Shown piece by piece: positions 1 through 8,438 of a DNA stretch of 20,431 nt. Both the position numbers and the translations under genes were made by a program. Under the pieces are notes generated by a model, which saw nothing but the letters and a program-made list of their open reading frames with translations, did not search any database and was not told the DNA's origin. Each line of letters begins with the position of its first letter. Position 1 is the first letter of the stretch. The stretch is from NCBI GenBank assembly GCA_004213025.1, contig SHBC01000012.1, forward strand, positions 1 through 20,431, given 5' to 3'. The DNA is from SAR116 cluster bacterium. Its GTDB lineage: Bacteria > Pseudomonadota > Alphaproteobacteria > Puniceispirillales > Puniceispirillaceae.

Positions 1-339
<339 letters not shown>

Positions 340-585
340 GACTGGTTCAACGGATTGCTCCGTGAACTTAGCCCGCCCAATTTAATCCATGTTCATCTAC
401 TTCACATTGAAGTAAGCGTTCAAGATTCATCGGGCTGACTTTGTTGTTTACAAAGGACGATACGTTCACACGAACCGCCACCCGCGAATCTCTTCCAAAT
501 GATCTCACGATTTCAAATAGCGACCAGCAGTCTGCGACACGCGCTGATTGTTGGTAAGTGCTGCCCGGTTGGGCAACGAGCGCGG
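340..585 (-). other. rRNA leader with a boxA-like site
   Basis: This is the transcribed spacer between the rRNA promoter and the 16S 5' end; it holds no credible gene. On the minus strand GCTATTTGAAAT (521-510) resembles the boxA antitermination element of alphaproteobacterial rrn leaders. It is followed by TGGAAGAGATTCGCGGGTGG, which resembles the conserved leader block often seen just after boxA. Small hairpins are visible: TGCCC-GGTT-GGGCA (562-575) near the transcript start, CTTTGT-N5-ACAAAG around 439-455, and ACTTCA-ATG-TGAAGT-type arms near 400-414. Such stems could take part in antitermination or RNase III processing. The boxA call is from consensus memory and is moderate. Confidence 0.55.
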
Positions 586-648
586 TTTATATGCCGGACC
601 ATTCACCCTGTCCAGCCCTAAAATGCGCTTTCATCACTTTTTTTTCAT
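586..648 (-). promoter_or_regulatory. rRNA operon promoter with UP-like A-tracts
   Basis: On the minus strand there is a -35 TGGACA (614-609), a 17-nt spacer and a -10 TATAAA (591-586). This is followed by a GC-rich discriminator (CCGCGC), which is the hallmark of rRNA promoters under stringent (ppGpp) control. Directly upstream of the -35, roughly 648-617, lies an A/T-rich stretch with a run of eight A's and ATTTTA, in the position of an UP element. Predicted transcription start is near 579, giving a leader of about 240 nt. Strength, spacing and location all agree. Confidence 0.75.
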
Positions 649-677
649 AGACCCGGATCATGCTGGCAATTACCAGG

Positions 678-695
678 CCCGGACATCTGTCCGGG
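678..695. repeat. 18-bp near-perfect palindrome upstream of the rRNA promoter
   Basis: CCCGGACA-TC-TGTCCGGG has 8-bp arms that match perfectly around a 2-nt centre. A two-base loop is too tight for an RNA hairpin terminator and there is no T-run after it, so a dimeric protein-binding site is more likely. It lies about 65 bp upstream of the rRNA -35 and could bind an activator or nucleoid protein. No regulator can be named. Confidence 0.45.
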
Positions 696-916
696 GTCAG
701 GAAAACCGCCATAAATCTGTATTAGCGTCCCATCCAAAAAGCCCTGAAAACTTAGCATATGTAAGAGCCCCGCCGTGAGTCATTTTACGTTGCTGAGGCC
801 CGTTTTCCTCATCTTGCCCCTTCTGAATAGGCTGAATGAGCAAGCAAATGGTCGAGACGGCACTCTAACGTCCCGGTGCAAATTTCTGAATCATTTCGAA
901 ATTCTTACCAGCTCTA
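696..916. other. Intergenic stretch with no recognised gene
   Basis: This is the central part of the 680-bp space between the 16S gene and the M23 peptidase gene. Apart from the promoter elements described on each side, I see no tRNA, no convincing ORF and no clear hairpin-plus-T-run terminator. The A/T content is higher than in the neighbouring coding DNA. Additional upstream rRNA promoters could lie here, since rrn operons often have more than one, but I found no convincing -35/-10 pair. Confidence 0.5.
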
Positions 917-945
917 TTGACCAAATCCGTTAGTTCCTGAATTAT
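917..945 (+). promoter_or_regulatory. Candidate promoter of the M23 peptidase gene
   Basis: TTGACC (917-922), 17-nt spacer, AATTAT (940-945). Five of six bases match the -35 consensus and four of six the -10. It would start transcription near 952 and give a leader of about 70 nt before the ATG at 1023. It is placed correctly and is the best match in the spacer for this strand, but has no further support. Confidence 0.4.
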
Positions 946-1022
946 GAGGCGCATCTCGGGGCTGGCACCCGAACAGACGGCCGGGCCGGCACAGTGAGCA
1001 ACAGGACTACAGGACCGTTAAT

Positions 1023-2399
1023 ATGATTCGCAGTTTGGCGCGTTTGGTGATTCTTGGGTCGGCGCTATTGCCGGCCGTTGCGAACGGCGCGGCGATGCAG
1101 CCGCTGCACAGTGACGGCATGCCTCTGCCGCTGCCAAAGCCCGATCCGGCTTTGATGTATCCAGCGGAACCTGTGAATATCGAAATTCCCCTTCCACGAC
1201 CTGATCTGGCAACAATTCTGCCGCGCGCCACCCGTACCGTGACCGAGATGTTCCTGCAGCAGACCGGCAAGCTGACAAGCGATGAGGCAACCTATCGCCT
1301 GAAATCGGGCGAGGGTCTGGCGACATTGCTGCGCCGGGCCGGGTATGAACGCGCCGACGCAGCGGCCGCAATTGATGCTGTGATCGGGCGCGCCAGCCTG
1401 CGTTCGCTGCCAGTCGGACTGGAAATTCGCGCGGCGCGTGATGCCTTCGCCTTCACGGCGCGGAACGGACGCGATGTCTTCGCAATCCGCGACCCGGAGG
1501 AAGGCTGGCTTGCCTTTACCGCGATTCGGCCTCTTGAGCGCTACCTTGCCTATGCGCAGGGCGTCATTGATGATTCGATCTACCGCGCCGCCAGCGCCAA
1601 CGACATTCCCGACCCGGCACTCGCCGAATATATCCGGGTGATGGGGTTCTCGGTCGATTTCCAGCGCGAGATTCGCCGCGGCGATGCGTTCGAGCTTCTC
1701 TATGAACAGCAGATCGACCAGATCACCGGCGATGTCATTGGCACCGAGTTGCATTACGCCGGGCTCATGCTGTCGGGCAAGCAGCTTGGCTTTTACCGCT
1801 ATGACCATGACGGGACACGCGTCGGCTGGTATGACCGCAAGGGCAACTCGGCGGCGCGAACACTGATTCGCACACCGATCTCGGGTGCGCGGCTGTCATC
1901 CTCCTTTGGTATGCGCCGACACCCCATCAGCGGCTATAACTCGATGCATCGCGGGGTTGATTTTGCCGCCCCGACCGGCACCCCGATCATTGCCGCCGGC
2001 AGCGGTGTGATCACCGAGGCAGGCTGGTACGGCTCCTATGGCCGCTATATCCGCATCCGCCATAACAGCACCTATGACACCGCCTATGCCCACATGTCGC
2101 GGATCGCCCGCGGCATCAGGCCCGGCGCCCGCATAGAACAGGGCCAGGTGATCGGCTATGTCGGATCAACCGGGCGCTCGACCGGGCCGCATCTGCATTA
2201 TGAAATCCTGGTCAATAACCGCAAGGTGAACCCACTGACGGTCAGCCTGCCGACAGGTGAACGTATCCCGGCCGAACTTCTGGGCAATTTCCATTCCAAG
2301 GTCGAACTTGTCGAAGCCGAAATGCTGGCCACCGGCAATATGCGCTTTGCCGCGATGGAGCTGCTGCCGTCCGAAGGCGGCGCACCATTTGCGCCCTGA
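1023..2399 (+). CDS. M23-family peptidoglycan DD-endopeptidase (Csd3/OapA-like architecture)
   Basis: A 458-residue exported metallopeptidase that should cut peptide cross-links in the periplasmic murein. Residues 1-23 form a signal peptide (basic start, hydrophobic core, ANGA near the cut). Residues 30-68 are a proline-rich stretch with PLPLPKPDP and IPLPRPDL. Residues about 88-140 resemble a LysM/OapA-like domain (YRLKSGEGLATLL), and 172-260 resemble the second N-terminal domain of Csd3-type enzymes. The LytM/M23 domain covers about 285-405. Its zinc ligands are visible: His309 and Asp313 (HRGVD) and His392 in HLH, with His357 (YAHMS) and His390 as catalytic residues, so it should be active rather than an EnvC-like activator. 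The start is supported by AGGA at 1011-1014, eight bases before ATG. The specific peptide bond cut cannot be told. Confidence 0.92.
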   Translation: MIRSLARLVILGSALLPAVANGAAMQPLHSDGMPLPLPKPDPALMYPAEPVNIEIPLPRPDLATILPRATRTVTEMFLQQTGKLTSDEATYRLKSGEGLATLLRRAGYERADAAAAIDAVIGRASLRSLPVGLEIRAARDAFAFTARNGRDVFAIRDPEEGWLAFTAIRPLERYLAYAQGVIDDSIYRAASANDIPDPALAEYIRVMGFSVDFQREIRRGDAFELLYEQQIDQITGDVIGTELHYAGLMLSGKQLGFYRYDHDGTRVGWYDRKGNSAARTLIRTPISGARLSSSFGMRRHPISGYNSMHRGVDFAAPTGTPIIAAGSGVITEAGWYGSYGRYIRIRHNSTYDTAYAHMSRIARGIRPGARIEQGQVIGYVGSTGRSTGPHLHYEILVNNRKVNPLTVSLPTGERIPAELLGNFHSKVELVEAEMLATGNMRFAAMELLPSEGGAPFAP

Positions 2400-2400
2400 T

Positions 2401-2445
2401 GACATGATCCCCAGCGACATGTTCCCCGGCAACATATTCCCTGAC
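2401..2445. repeat. Three imperfect 15-bp tandem repeats in the M23-MOSC spacer
   Basis: The units are GACATGATCCCCAGC (2401-2415), GACATGTTCCCCGGC (2416-2430) and AACATATTCCCTGAC (2431-2445). Units 1 and 2 agree at 13 of 15 positions, and units 2 and 3 at 11 of 15. Together they make up almost the whole 50-bp gap between the two genes. There is no hairpin, so this is not a terminator, and the two genes may be co-transcribed through it. Confidence 0.6.
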
Positions 2446-2449
2446 CACC

Positions 2450-3202
2450 ATGATCATTGACGAGCTCTGGCAGTTTCCCGTGAAGGGGCTTGGCGGCGTG
2501 CGGCTGGACAGCGCCTGGCTTGTCGCCGGGCAGCATTTCCCGGGCGACCGGCAATTCGCCATCACGACCGGCCATCCGCGTTTCGCTGACATGCCGGACG
2601 GTGACTGGCAGAAAAAGGCAGCTTTCCTACAGCTGATGTCGCATGAACAGCTTGCCGCGCTTGACTATCACTTTGACGGCTCGGTGATGACGATTTCCCA
2701 TGCCGGGGTCGAACGGCTCACCGCCGATATGGACAGCGCCGACGGCGCTGCCGCCATCACCGGATTCTTCGCTGATCTTCTTGGCGAGTCGCTTGCCGGG
2801 TCGCCGCGGCTGATGCGAATCGACAAGGGCGCTTACACTGATACAAAGGCGCCATGGATCAGCCTTGGCGGCACTGCCTCGGTCGCGCATGTCGCAAAGG
2901 TGATGGGCCATCGTCAAGACGCCCGCCGCTATCGGCTGAACATCATGCTGGAAACCGAGACACCTTTTGAAGAGGCCGATCTGATTGGCCACAGGATCGC
3001 CCTTGGCGATGCGGTGCTTCAGGTGGTGGAACCGGTTGGCCGCTGCGCCGCCATCGATGTCGATCCAACGGACGGCGTGCGTGGCCCGCACCTGCTGCCG
3101 CGCATGGAGACGTCATTCGGCCATACCGATCTAGGTATATTCGCGGAAATCACTGAAGGCGGCACTGTCACGCCGGGTGACAGGCTGCAACGTCTGGATT
3201 AG
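2450..3202 (+). CDS. MOSC domain protein with MOSC N-terminal beta barrel
   Basis: A 250-residue protein of the MOSC family, which binds molybdenum cofactor (relatives are mARC and YcbX, which reduce N-hydroxylated compounds). The N-terminal beta-barrel motif is at the start (ELWQFPVKGLGGVRLDSA, residues 5-22). The MOSC domain covers about 140-247. It includes the RRYRLNIML strand (159-167) and GRCAAIDVDPTDG, where Cys199 is the expected Mo ligand. It lacks the extra ferredoxin domain of YcbX (about 370 aa), so it would need a partner reductase. The substrate is unknown. The ATG at 2450 has no strong ribosome site, but the protein begins exactly where relatives begin. Coupling to the M23 gene is possible but unproven. 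Confidence 0.85.
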   Translation: MIIDELWQFPVKGLGGVRLDSAWLVAGQHFPGDRQFAITTGHPRFADMPDGDWQKKAAFLQLMSHEQLAALDYHFDGSVMTISHAGVERLTADMDSADGAAAITGFFADLLGESLAGSPRLMRIDKGAYTDTKAPWISLGGTASVAHVAKVMGHRQDARRYRLNIMLETETPFEEADLIGHRIALGDAVLQVVEPVGRCAAIDVDPTDGVRGPHLLPRMETSFGHTDLGIFAEITEGGTVTPGDRLQRLD

Positions 3203-3226
3203 GCCCGGCTGTCCCAGCAACTGTCA

Positions 3227-3247
3227 CCGGCCTCACGCAGAGGCCGG
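3227..3247. terminator. Hairpin between the convergent MOSC and DUF4167 genes
   Basis: CCGGCCT (3227-3233), a 7-nt loop and AGGCCGG (3241-3247) form a perfect 7-bp GC-rich stem overlapping the stop codon of the minus-strand gene. It sits between two convergent genes, as expected for a bidirectional terminator. There is no T-run on either side, so intrinsic termination would be weak. Confidence 0.3.
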
Positions 3248-3736
3248 ATCCTGGTCTTCCTGAACCTTTTCGGCAAGCTGTGCCGGTGTCAGATCAACCA
3301 CCTCGGCACCGCCGGCCGCCTTGGCATCACCATTGGCGTCACCACTTTCAGCGCCATTTTCGGCACCATCATCCGCCGGCTTTTCCTCGACGGCGGGCTG
3401 CTCGTCGATCACCGGCTGCGGCGCGCCGGAGCGCGGCTGGCGATCGGCATGCTGTGCCTTGCGTTCCTCGGCAGCGTCAATCGCCGCCTGGTGCAGACGG
3501 TAATAGTGATCCGCAAACTGCGTATAGGCCTCGGCGGTGATCCGCTCACCCGCGGCGGCGGCGTCATGCGCCAGCGCCACATATTTCTCGTGAAGCTGCT
3601 GTGCATTGCCGCGCAGCTTCACATCCGGCCCGTTGGACTCATATGAGGTATTCCTGTTCGGCACATTTGGTTGGGCGTTACCGTTGCCCCGGCGGCCACG
3701 TCCGCGGCCACGCTTTGCATTCTGAGGTTGTCTCAT
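3233..3736 (-). CDS. DUF4167 domain-containing protein
   Basis: A 167-residue protein of the DUF4167 family, which is common in Alphaproteobacteria and has no established function. Residues 8-17 form an Arg/Gly-rich patch (KRGRGRGRRG), suggesting nucleic acid binding. The conserved helical core is at about 35-90 (NAQQLHEKYVALAHDAAAAG and AEAYTQFADHYYRLHQ). The rest is an acidic, low-complexity tail (Glu/Asp/Ala/Pro) with no predicted fold. Most family members lie beside prmC and prfA, as here, which suggests a link with translation, but that is inference from position. An AGG lies a few bases upstream of the ATG. The 212-nt gap to prmC holds its own candidate promoter, so it is probably transcribed separately as well. 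Confidence 0.85.
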   Translation of the reverse strand: MRQPQNAKRGRGRGRRGNGNAQPNVPNRNTSYESNGPDVKLRGNAQQLHEKYVALAHDAAAAGERITAEAYTQFADHYYRLHQAAIDAAEERKAQHADRQPRSGAPQPVIDEQPAVEEKPADDGAENGAESGDANGDAKAAGGAEVVDLTPAQLAEKVQEDQDPASA

Positions 3737-3841
3737 CGACCTGTTTACCGGTTATTGCAACTGTTGCGGCAAGCGGTTCACGCCTCATCCGAGGCCCTGA
3801 TCGGCTTGCCAGACGTTACCGCCATATTCGGAGGTTCGTTC

Positions 3842-3860
3842 GCGGCGCACCCGGCGCCGC
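3842..3860. other. GC-rich stem-loop in the DUF4167 leader
   Basis: GCGGCGC (3842-3848), a 5-nt loop and GCGCCGC (3854-3860) form a perfect 7-bp stem. It lies just downstream of the predicted transcription start and about 105 nt before the DUF4167 ATG. There is no T-run, so it is more likely a leader structure than a terminator. Confidence 0.3.
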
Positions 3861-3873
3861 CATCAACGCTGGA

Positions 3874-3903
3874 ACAATAGCCACCAGACGCCTGCCATAT
3901 CAA
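3874..3903 (-). promoter_or_regulatory. Candidate promoter of the DUF4167 gene
   Basis: On the minus strand TTGATA (3903-3898), an 18-nt spacer and TATTGT (3879-3874). Five of six and four of six bases match the consensus. It lies in the 212-bp gap between prmC and DUF4167 and would start transcription near 3867, with a leader of about 130 nt. Confidence 0.4.
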
Positions 3904-3948
3904 GTTAAAATATGCGCCATCGTGAATTATCCGCCAGCAACCGCACCC

Positions 3949-4836
3949 TTACCCGGCCACCGTGAAGACCAGACATCTGACAATACCCCGGATATCGGCG
4001 GCGTCACCGGCGGGCCGCAGGCCGGCCGCAATGGCAAGATCGGTGACCGCTGCCTGCTGGCCGGCGCCGATCTCGACAAAGGCACGGCCACGGGGCGCCA
4101 GGCCGCGCGCCACCCGCGGCAACAGACGCCGCCAGCTGACCAGCCCGTCATCCCCGCCATCAAGCGCAAGACGTGGGTCGAACGCCGCCACCTCACGCGC
4201 CAGACCGTCAATCTCGGCCTGCGGGATATAGGGCGGGTTGCACAGAATCAGATCAAATCTTCCTCCACCCGCATCCGGGTCGGCAAAATCCCCTTCAATA
4301 AAGCTGGCGCGCCCATCAAGATCAAGCCGCGCGGCATTGGCGGTGGCCGTCCTGACGGCGCCGGCGCTGATGTCGATCCCGACGCCGCTGGCCTGTGGCA
4401 GCGCCGACAGGCAGGCCAGAAGCAGCGCGCCGGACCCGCTGCCAAGATCAAGAAGACGCAGCGGTGCATCGCGGCGTTCATGCGCCCAGGACAATGCCGC
4501 GGTGACAATGGTTTCGGAATCGGGGCGCGGGTCAAGTGTTTCGGGGGACAATTCCAGCCTGAGCGACCAGAATTCCCGCCATCCGCGGATCCTGCTGACC
4601 GGCTCGCCGGCAATTCGCCGCTGGATGACGGTGGTGAAGGCGCCTTCCTGCTCCGCTGTCCAGTCGACAAGCGTCTCATGCGGCAGCACCGCATCGTCAC
4701 GGCCAAGGACGAGGCCAAGAAGAAGCCGCGCATCCAGCGCCGCGCTGTCAATGCCGGCGTCGCGGAGCCGCCGCTGCGCCGGCACCAGGACGCTGCGTGC
4801 CTCAGGGTGGGAGGGGACTGCCGGCGGCAGGCTCAT
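3949..4836 (-). CDS. prmC: Peptide chain release factor N5-glutamine methyltransferase PrmC (HemK)
   Basis: A 295-residue SAM-dependent enzyme that methylates the glutamine of the GGQ motif in release factors, which is needed for efficient termination. The N-terminal helical domain spans about 1-95. The SAM-binding motif LDLGSGSG is at 129-136, the acidic end of strand 2 (GIDIS) at 153-157, and the substrate-glutamine motif NPPY at 200-203. Length is normal for the family. The ATG overlaps the stop of prfA in ATGA (4836-4833), so translation is probably coupled to that of its substrate RF1. It is a member of the minus-strand ispG-hisS-prfA-prmC group. Name and role are secure from the motifs and the neighbour. 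Confidence 0.96.
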   Translation of the reverse strand: MSLPPAVPSHPEARSVLVPAQRRLRDAGIDSAALDARLLLGLVLGRDDAVLPHETLVDWTAEQEGAFTTVIQRRIAGEPVSRIRGWREFWSLRLELSPETLDPRPDSETIVTAALSWAHERRDAPLRLLDLGSGSGALLLACLSALPQASGVGIDISAGAVRTATANAARLDLDGRASFIEGDFADPDAGGGRFDLILCNPPYIPQAEIDGLAREVAAFDPRLALDGGDDGLVSWRRLLPRVARGLAPRGRAFVEIGAGQQAAVTDLAIAAGLRPAGDAADIRGIVRCLVFTVAG

Positions 4837-5912
4837 TCACCGCCCTCGGCAAGACGCTGCGCCTGATCCTCGGCGACAAGCGCCTCGACCACCTCGTCGA
4901 GCGCCTCGCCGGCAATCACCTTGTCGAGCTTGTAGAGCGTCAGGTTGATCCGATGGTCGGTTACCCGCCCTTGCGGGAAATTATAGGTGCGAATGCGTTC
5001 CGAGCGGTCGCCGGACCCGACCTGCCCCTTGCGTGAGGCGGCGCGTTCGGCCTGCAGGCGCGCCCGCTCGGCGTCATACAGCCTGGCGCGCAGGATCTTC
5101 ATCGCCTTGGCGCGGTTCTTGTGCTGTGACTTCTCATCCTGCTGGCTGACGACGATACCGGTCGGCATGTGGGTGATCCGGACCGCCGAGTCGGTGGTGT
5201 TGACAGACTGCCCGCCCGGGCCCGAGGCACGGAACACATCAATCCGGAGGTCGCTTTCCTGAACGTCGATATCGACATCCTCGGCCTCGGGAAGCACCGC
5301 CACCGTTGCCGCCGAAGTGTGGATGCGCCCACCAGCCTCGGTTTCCGGGACGCGCTGCACGCGGTGCACGCCCGACTCGAACTTCAGCCGCGCGAACACA
5401 TCGCTCCCGGCGATGTTGGCCGTGGCTTCCTTATAGCCGCCAATACCGGTCTCGGACACTTCCATGACCTCGAACCGCCAGCCATGCTTGGCCGCGAAAC
5501 GCTGATACATGCCGAACAGGTCGGAGGCGAACAGCGCCGCCTCGTCACCGCCGGTGCCGGCCCGCACCTCGAGGATGGCGTTGCGCGAATCATCCCTGTC
5601 GCGCGGCAGCAACAATAGCTGCAGGGCCTTCATCTCGTCGGGAAGACGGGATTCGACCTCCTCGATCTCGGCGCGCGCCATCTCCATGATCTCGGCATCG
5701 CCATCGGCCTCGTCGATCATCTGCGAGGCGGCCTCCCGGTCCGCCTCCAGACGGCGGACAAGTTCAATCTGCTCGCAGACCGGGCGCAGCTCGGAAAGTT
5801 CACGTGACAGGCCGGCAAGCTCATCCGGCGCCAGGCTGGCGGATTCCGACAGCCGCGCCTCGACCTCGGTCCGGCGCGCCATCACCCGGTCCATACTCTG
5901 ATCGAGGCTCAT
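4833..5912 (-). CDS. prfA: Peptide chain release factor 1 (RF1)
   Basis: A 359-residue class I release factor that reads UAG and UAA in the ribosomal A site and triggers release of the finished peptide. The GGQ catalytic motif is at 233-235 ([16 protein letters not shown]); Gln234-235 region is the target of PrmC. The stop-codon-reading tripeptide of RF1 type is P-E-T at 189-191 ([15 protein letters not shown]), which separates it from RF2 (SPF). The charged coiled coil of domain 1 lies at about 30-95. No programmed frameshift is seen or expected, since that belongs to prfB. It is bracketed by two ATGA overlaps, one with hisS upstream (5912-5909) and one with prmC downstream, which points to one tightly coupled operon. 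Confidence 0.97.
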   Translation of the reverse strand: MSLDQSMDRVMARRTEVEARLSESASLAPDELAGLSRELSELRPVCEQIELVRRLEADREAASQMIDEADGDAEIMEMARAEIEEVESRLPDEMKALQLLLLPRDRDDSRNAILEVRAGTGGDEAALFASDLFGMYQRFAAKHGWRFEVMEVSETGIGGYKEATANIAGSDVFARLKFESGVHRVQRVPETEAGGRIHTSAATVAVLPEAEDVDIDVQESDLRIDVFRASGPGGQSVNTTDSAVRITHMPTGIVVSQQDEKSQHKNRAKAMKILRARLYDAERARLQAERAASRKGQVGSGDRSERIRTYNFPQGRVTDHRINLTLYKLDKVIAGEALDEVVEALVAEDQAQRLAEGGE

Positions 5913-7180
5913 CCGCCGGCCTCGTCGGTGCGTTTTGCCAACGCGCTGGCGAGACGCGATGGCAGGTCGGCCTGCGCCACCTCATCCTGCGTCCCGGCTT
6001 TCAGATCGCGAAGCTGCGCCGTGCCGCCAGCAACCTCGTCACTGCCAAGAATGACCGCCATCCTGACACCGGCCCTGTCGGCCTTCTTCAGGCGCTTGCC
6101 GATGGCGCCGCCAGTCGGGACATCAACCGCGATGCCGGCATTGCGAAGCGTCTCGGCAACGGCATAGGCCGCCACGCCGGCATCGTCATCCATCGGCATC
6201 ACGGCGACAGGTGGCGCGGCTGGCGCGTCGGCCCCGGCAAGCATGGCGAGCCGTTCTACGCCGGCGGCCCATCCAACCCCGGGAACCGGCGGACCACCAA
6301 GCATCTCCGACAGCCCGTCATAACGCCCCCCGCCAAGAACCGTCCCCTGGGCGCCAAGGTCATCGGTGATGAACTCGAACGCCGTGTGGCAATAGTAATC
6401 AAGCCCGCGAACCAGCAGCGGATCAAACCGCCAGGCAATCCCGGCCTTGTCCAGCGACGCCGTCACAGCCGCGAAATGCGCCTTCGAGCTATCATTCAGA
6501 TATTCGTCAAGCCGCGGCGCCGCGGCCAGGATGGCGCGGTCACCCTTGTCCTTGGAATCGAGGATTCGAAGCGGGTTTGTCTGCAGGCGGGTCTGGCTGT
6601 CCGCAGACAGATCACCGGCATGCGCTTCAAGAAAGGCCAGCAAGGCCGTGCGATAGGCCTGCCGGCTTTCGGTGTCGCCAAGCGAATTGAGATGCAATGT
6701 GCAGCGCCCCAGCACGCCAAGCCCGTCAAGAACCCGCGCCCCGCAGCCGATGATCTCGGCATCGGCAAGCCCGTCACGCGGTCCCAGATATTCGATCCCG
6801 ATCTGGTGGAACTGCCGCATGCGCCCCTTCTGCGGCCGTTCATAGCGGAACATCGGGCCAGCATAGAAGAATTTCAGCGGCAGGCTCTGCGTCAGTCCGT
6901 TCGAGATCATCGCCCGCACGACGCCGGCGGTATTCTCCGGCCGCAGCGTCAGCGTCTCACCGCCACGGTCGGTGAAATTATAGGTCTCCTTGGTCACGAC
7001 ATCGCTGCTGTCGCCAAGCGGCCGCGAGAACACTTCGGCAAACTCGAAGATCGGCGTTGCCATTTCCTGAAAGCCGTACAGGGATGATGCGTCGCGGGCG
7101 GTGTCGATGACCCGGCGGTGCGCGGCCATCGCCTCGGGAAGCAGGTCCGAGGTGCCCCTGGCTGGTTGCAAACGAGACAT
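5909..7180 (-). CDS. hisS: Histidyl-tRNA synthetase
   Basis: A 423-residue class II aminoacyl-tRNA synthetase that charges tRNA-His. It opens with the canonical [14 protein letters not shown]. Motif 2 is at about 109-133 ([20 protein letters not shown]). The histidine-specific motifs [15 protein letters not shown] (256-270) and GGGRYDGL (283-290) are intact, and motif 3 is [13 protein letters not shown] (301-313). The anticodon-binding domain occupies about 325-410. An in-frame ORF runs 45 codons further upstream to 7315, but that part lies inside ispG. The ATG at 7180 is preceded by AAGGA ten bases away and aligns with the family start. It follows ispG by 55 nt and overlaps prfA by the ATGA at its end. 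Confidence 0.96.
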   Translation of the reverse strand: MSRLQPARGTSDLLPEAMAAHRRVIDTARDASSLYGFQEMATPIFEFAEVFSRPLGDSSDVVTKETYNFTDRGGETLTLRPENTAGVVRAMISNGLTQSLPLKFFYAGPMFRYERPQKGRMRQFHQIGIEYLGPRDGLADAEIIGCGARVLDGLGVLGRCTLHLNSLGDTESRQAYRTALLAFLEAHAGDLSADSQTRLQTNPLRILDSKDKGDRAILAAAPRLDEYLNDSSKAHFAAVTASLDKAGIAWRFDPLLVRGLDYYCHTAFEFITDDLGAQGTVLGGGRYDGLSEMLGGPPVPGVGWAAGVERLAMLAGADAPAAPPVAVMPMDDDAGVAAYAVAETLRNAGIAVDVPTGGAIGKRLKKADRAGVRMAVILGSDEVAGGTAQLRDLKAGTQDEVAQADLPSRLASALAKRTDEAGG

Positions 7181-7235
7181 TTTCAGCGTGTCCTTGGCAT
7201 GATCCTGCAACGGAATGAGTGGGCCCTGCCGGAGG

Positions 7236-8351
7236 CTAGGCTTCGATTTCGCCCGATCTGATGGCGGCGGCGCGGGCCTCGACAAGGTCGACAACATGCT
7301 CGACGATGTCACCATTCGTCAACCTGTGATCGGCCATGCCGGACACATAGATCTGATGCGTGCCGCGACCGCCACCCGTCAGACCGATATCGGTCTCGCG
7401 GGCCTCGCCCGGGCCGTTGACGACGCAGCCGATGATCGACACCGTCATCGGAATCTCGATATGTTCGAGCCGTTCCTCGATTGTCTGCACGGTGCTGATC
7501 ACATCGAATTGCTGGCGCGCGCATGATGGGCATGAAATCACCGTCACGCCGCGCCGCCGCAGCCCCAGCGATTTCAACATCTCATAGGCGACCCGCACCT
7601 CTTCGGCCGGGTCGGCCGACAGCGAAACCCGCACCGTGTCGCCGATGCCGGCCCATAGCAGCCCGCCAAGCCCGATCGCCGATTTGACCGTGCCAGCGCG
7701 CAGACCACCAGCCTCGGTGATGCCGATATGAAGCGGACAGTCAATGGCATCGGCAAGCTGCTGATAGGCGGCGACGGCCAGAAACACGTCGGACGCCTTC
7801 ACCGAAATCTTGAATTCATGGAAGTCGTTGTCCTGCAGGATGCGCGCATGTTCCAGCGCCGATTCCACCAGCGCCTCGGGACAGGGTTCGGCATATTTTT
7901 CCAGAAGATGCTTTTCCAGCGAGCCGGCATTGACGCCGATCCGCATCGAACATCCATGGTCGCGCGCCGCGCTGATCACTTCGCGGACACGGTCGGCGCG
8001 GCCAATATTGCCGGGATTGATCCGCAGACAGGCGGCGCCGGCGGCGGCGGCCTCAATGGCCCGGCGATAATGGAAATGAATATCGGCGACAATTGGCACC
8101 GGGCTTGCCGCGCAGATCTCGCGAAGCGCCGCGGTGCTGTCCTGATCGGGGCATGACACGCGGACAATGTCGGCACCGGCCTCGGCGGCGGCGTTGATCT
8201 GCGCCAGCGTCGCGCTGACATCCGTCGTCGGCGTGTTGGTCATGGTCTGCACCGAAATTGGCGCATCCCCGCCAACCGGTACGGTACCGACCATGATCTG
8301 GCGGCACTGGCGACGTTCAATGGTTCTGTAGGCTCGGTAGGCGTTGGCCAC
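7236..8351 (-). CDS. ispG: 4-hydroxy-3-methylbut-2-enyl diphosphate synthase (IspG/GcpE)
   Basis: A 371-residue iron-sulfur enzyme of the MEP pathway. It converts 2-C-methylerythritol 2,4-cyclodiphosphate to HMBPP for isoprenoid synthesis. The TIM-barrel domain starts at [10 protein letters not shown] (37-46) and includes VADIHFHY (88-95) and RINPGNIG (110-117). The [4Fe-4S] ligands are Cys274 and Cys277 (SCPSC), Cys309 (GCVVNGPGE) and the usual fourth ligand Glu316. Length matches the short bacterial form. The start codon is GTG (8351-8349), supported by AGGAG ten bases upstream. It lies between rodZ and hisS, the same order as rodZ-ispG-hisS in E. coli, with an 87-nt gap to rodZ. Confidence 0.96.
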   Translation of the reverse strand: MANAYRAYRTIERRQCRQIMVGTVPVGGDAPISVQTMTNTPTTDVSATLAQINAAAEAGADIVRVSCPDQDSTAALREICAASPVPIVADIHFHYRRAIEAAAAGAACLRINPGNIGRADRVREVISAARDHGCSMRIGVNAGSLEKHLLEKYAEPCPEALVESALEHARILQDNDFHEFKISVKASDVFLAVAAYQQLADAIDCPLHIGITEAGGLRAGTVKSAIGLGGLLWAGIGDTVRVSLSADPAEEVRVAYEMLKSLGLRRRGVTVISCPSCARQQFDVISTVQTIEERLEHIEIPMTVSIIGCVVNGPGEARETDIGLTGGGRGTHQIYVSGMADHRLTNGDIVEHVVDLVEARAAAIRSGEIEA

Positions 8352-8438
8352 GGCCGGCGCACTCCTCTTGGTCAGGCTGAACGGGACGTTACGCTTTACT
8401 GCACGCGGAAACCAGCCTGCCCTTCGCGCTGCGTTGCC

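Noticed and set aside
548..778. A 76-codon open frame on the plus strand inside the rRNA promoter region
   Set aside because: It runs across the rRNA -10, -35 and A-tract region on the opposite strand, has no ribosome site, and the peptide has no recognisable feature.
7181..7315. N-terminal extension of hisS by 45 codons
   Set aside because: It overlaps the end of ispG, is not part of known HisRS sequences, and the ATG at 7180 has a good ribosome site and the conserved [10 protein letters not shown] start.
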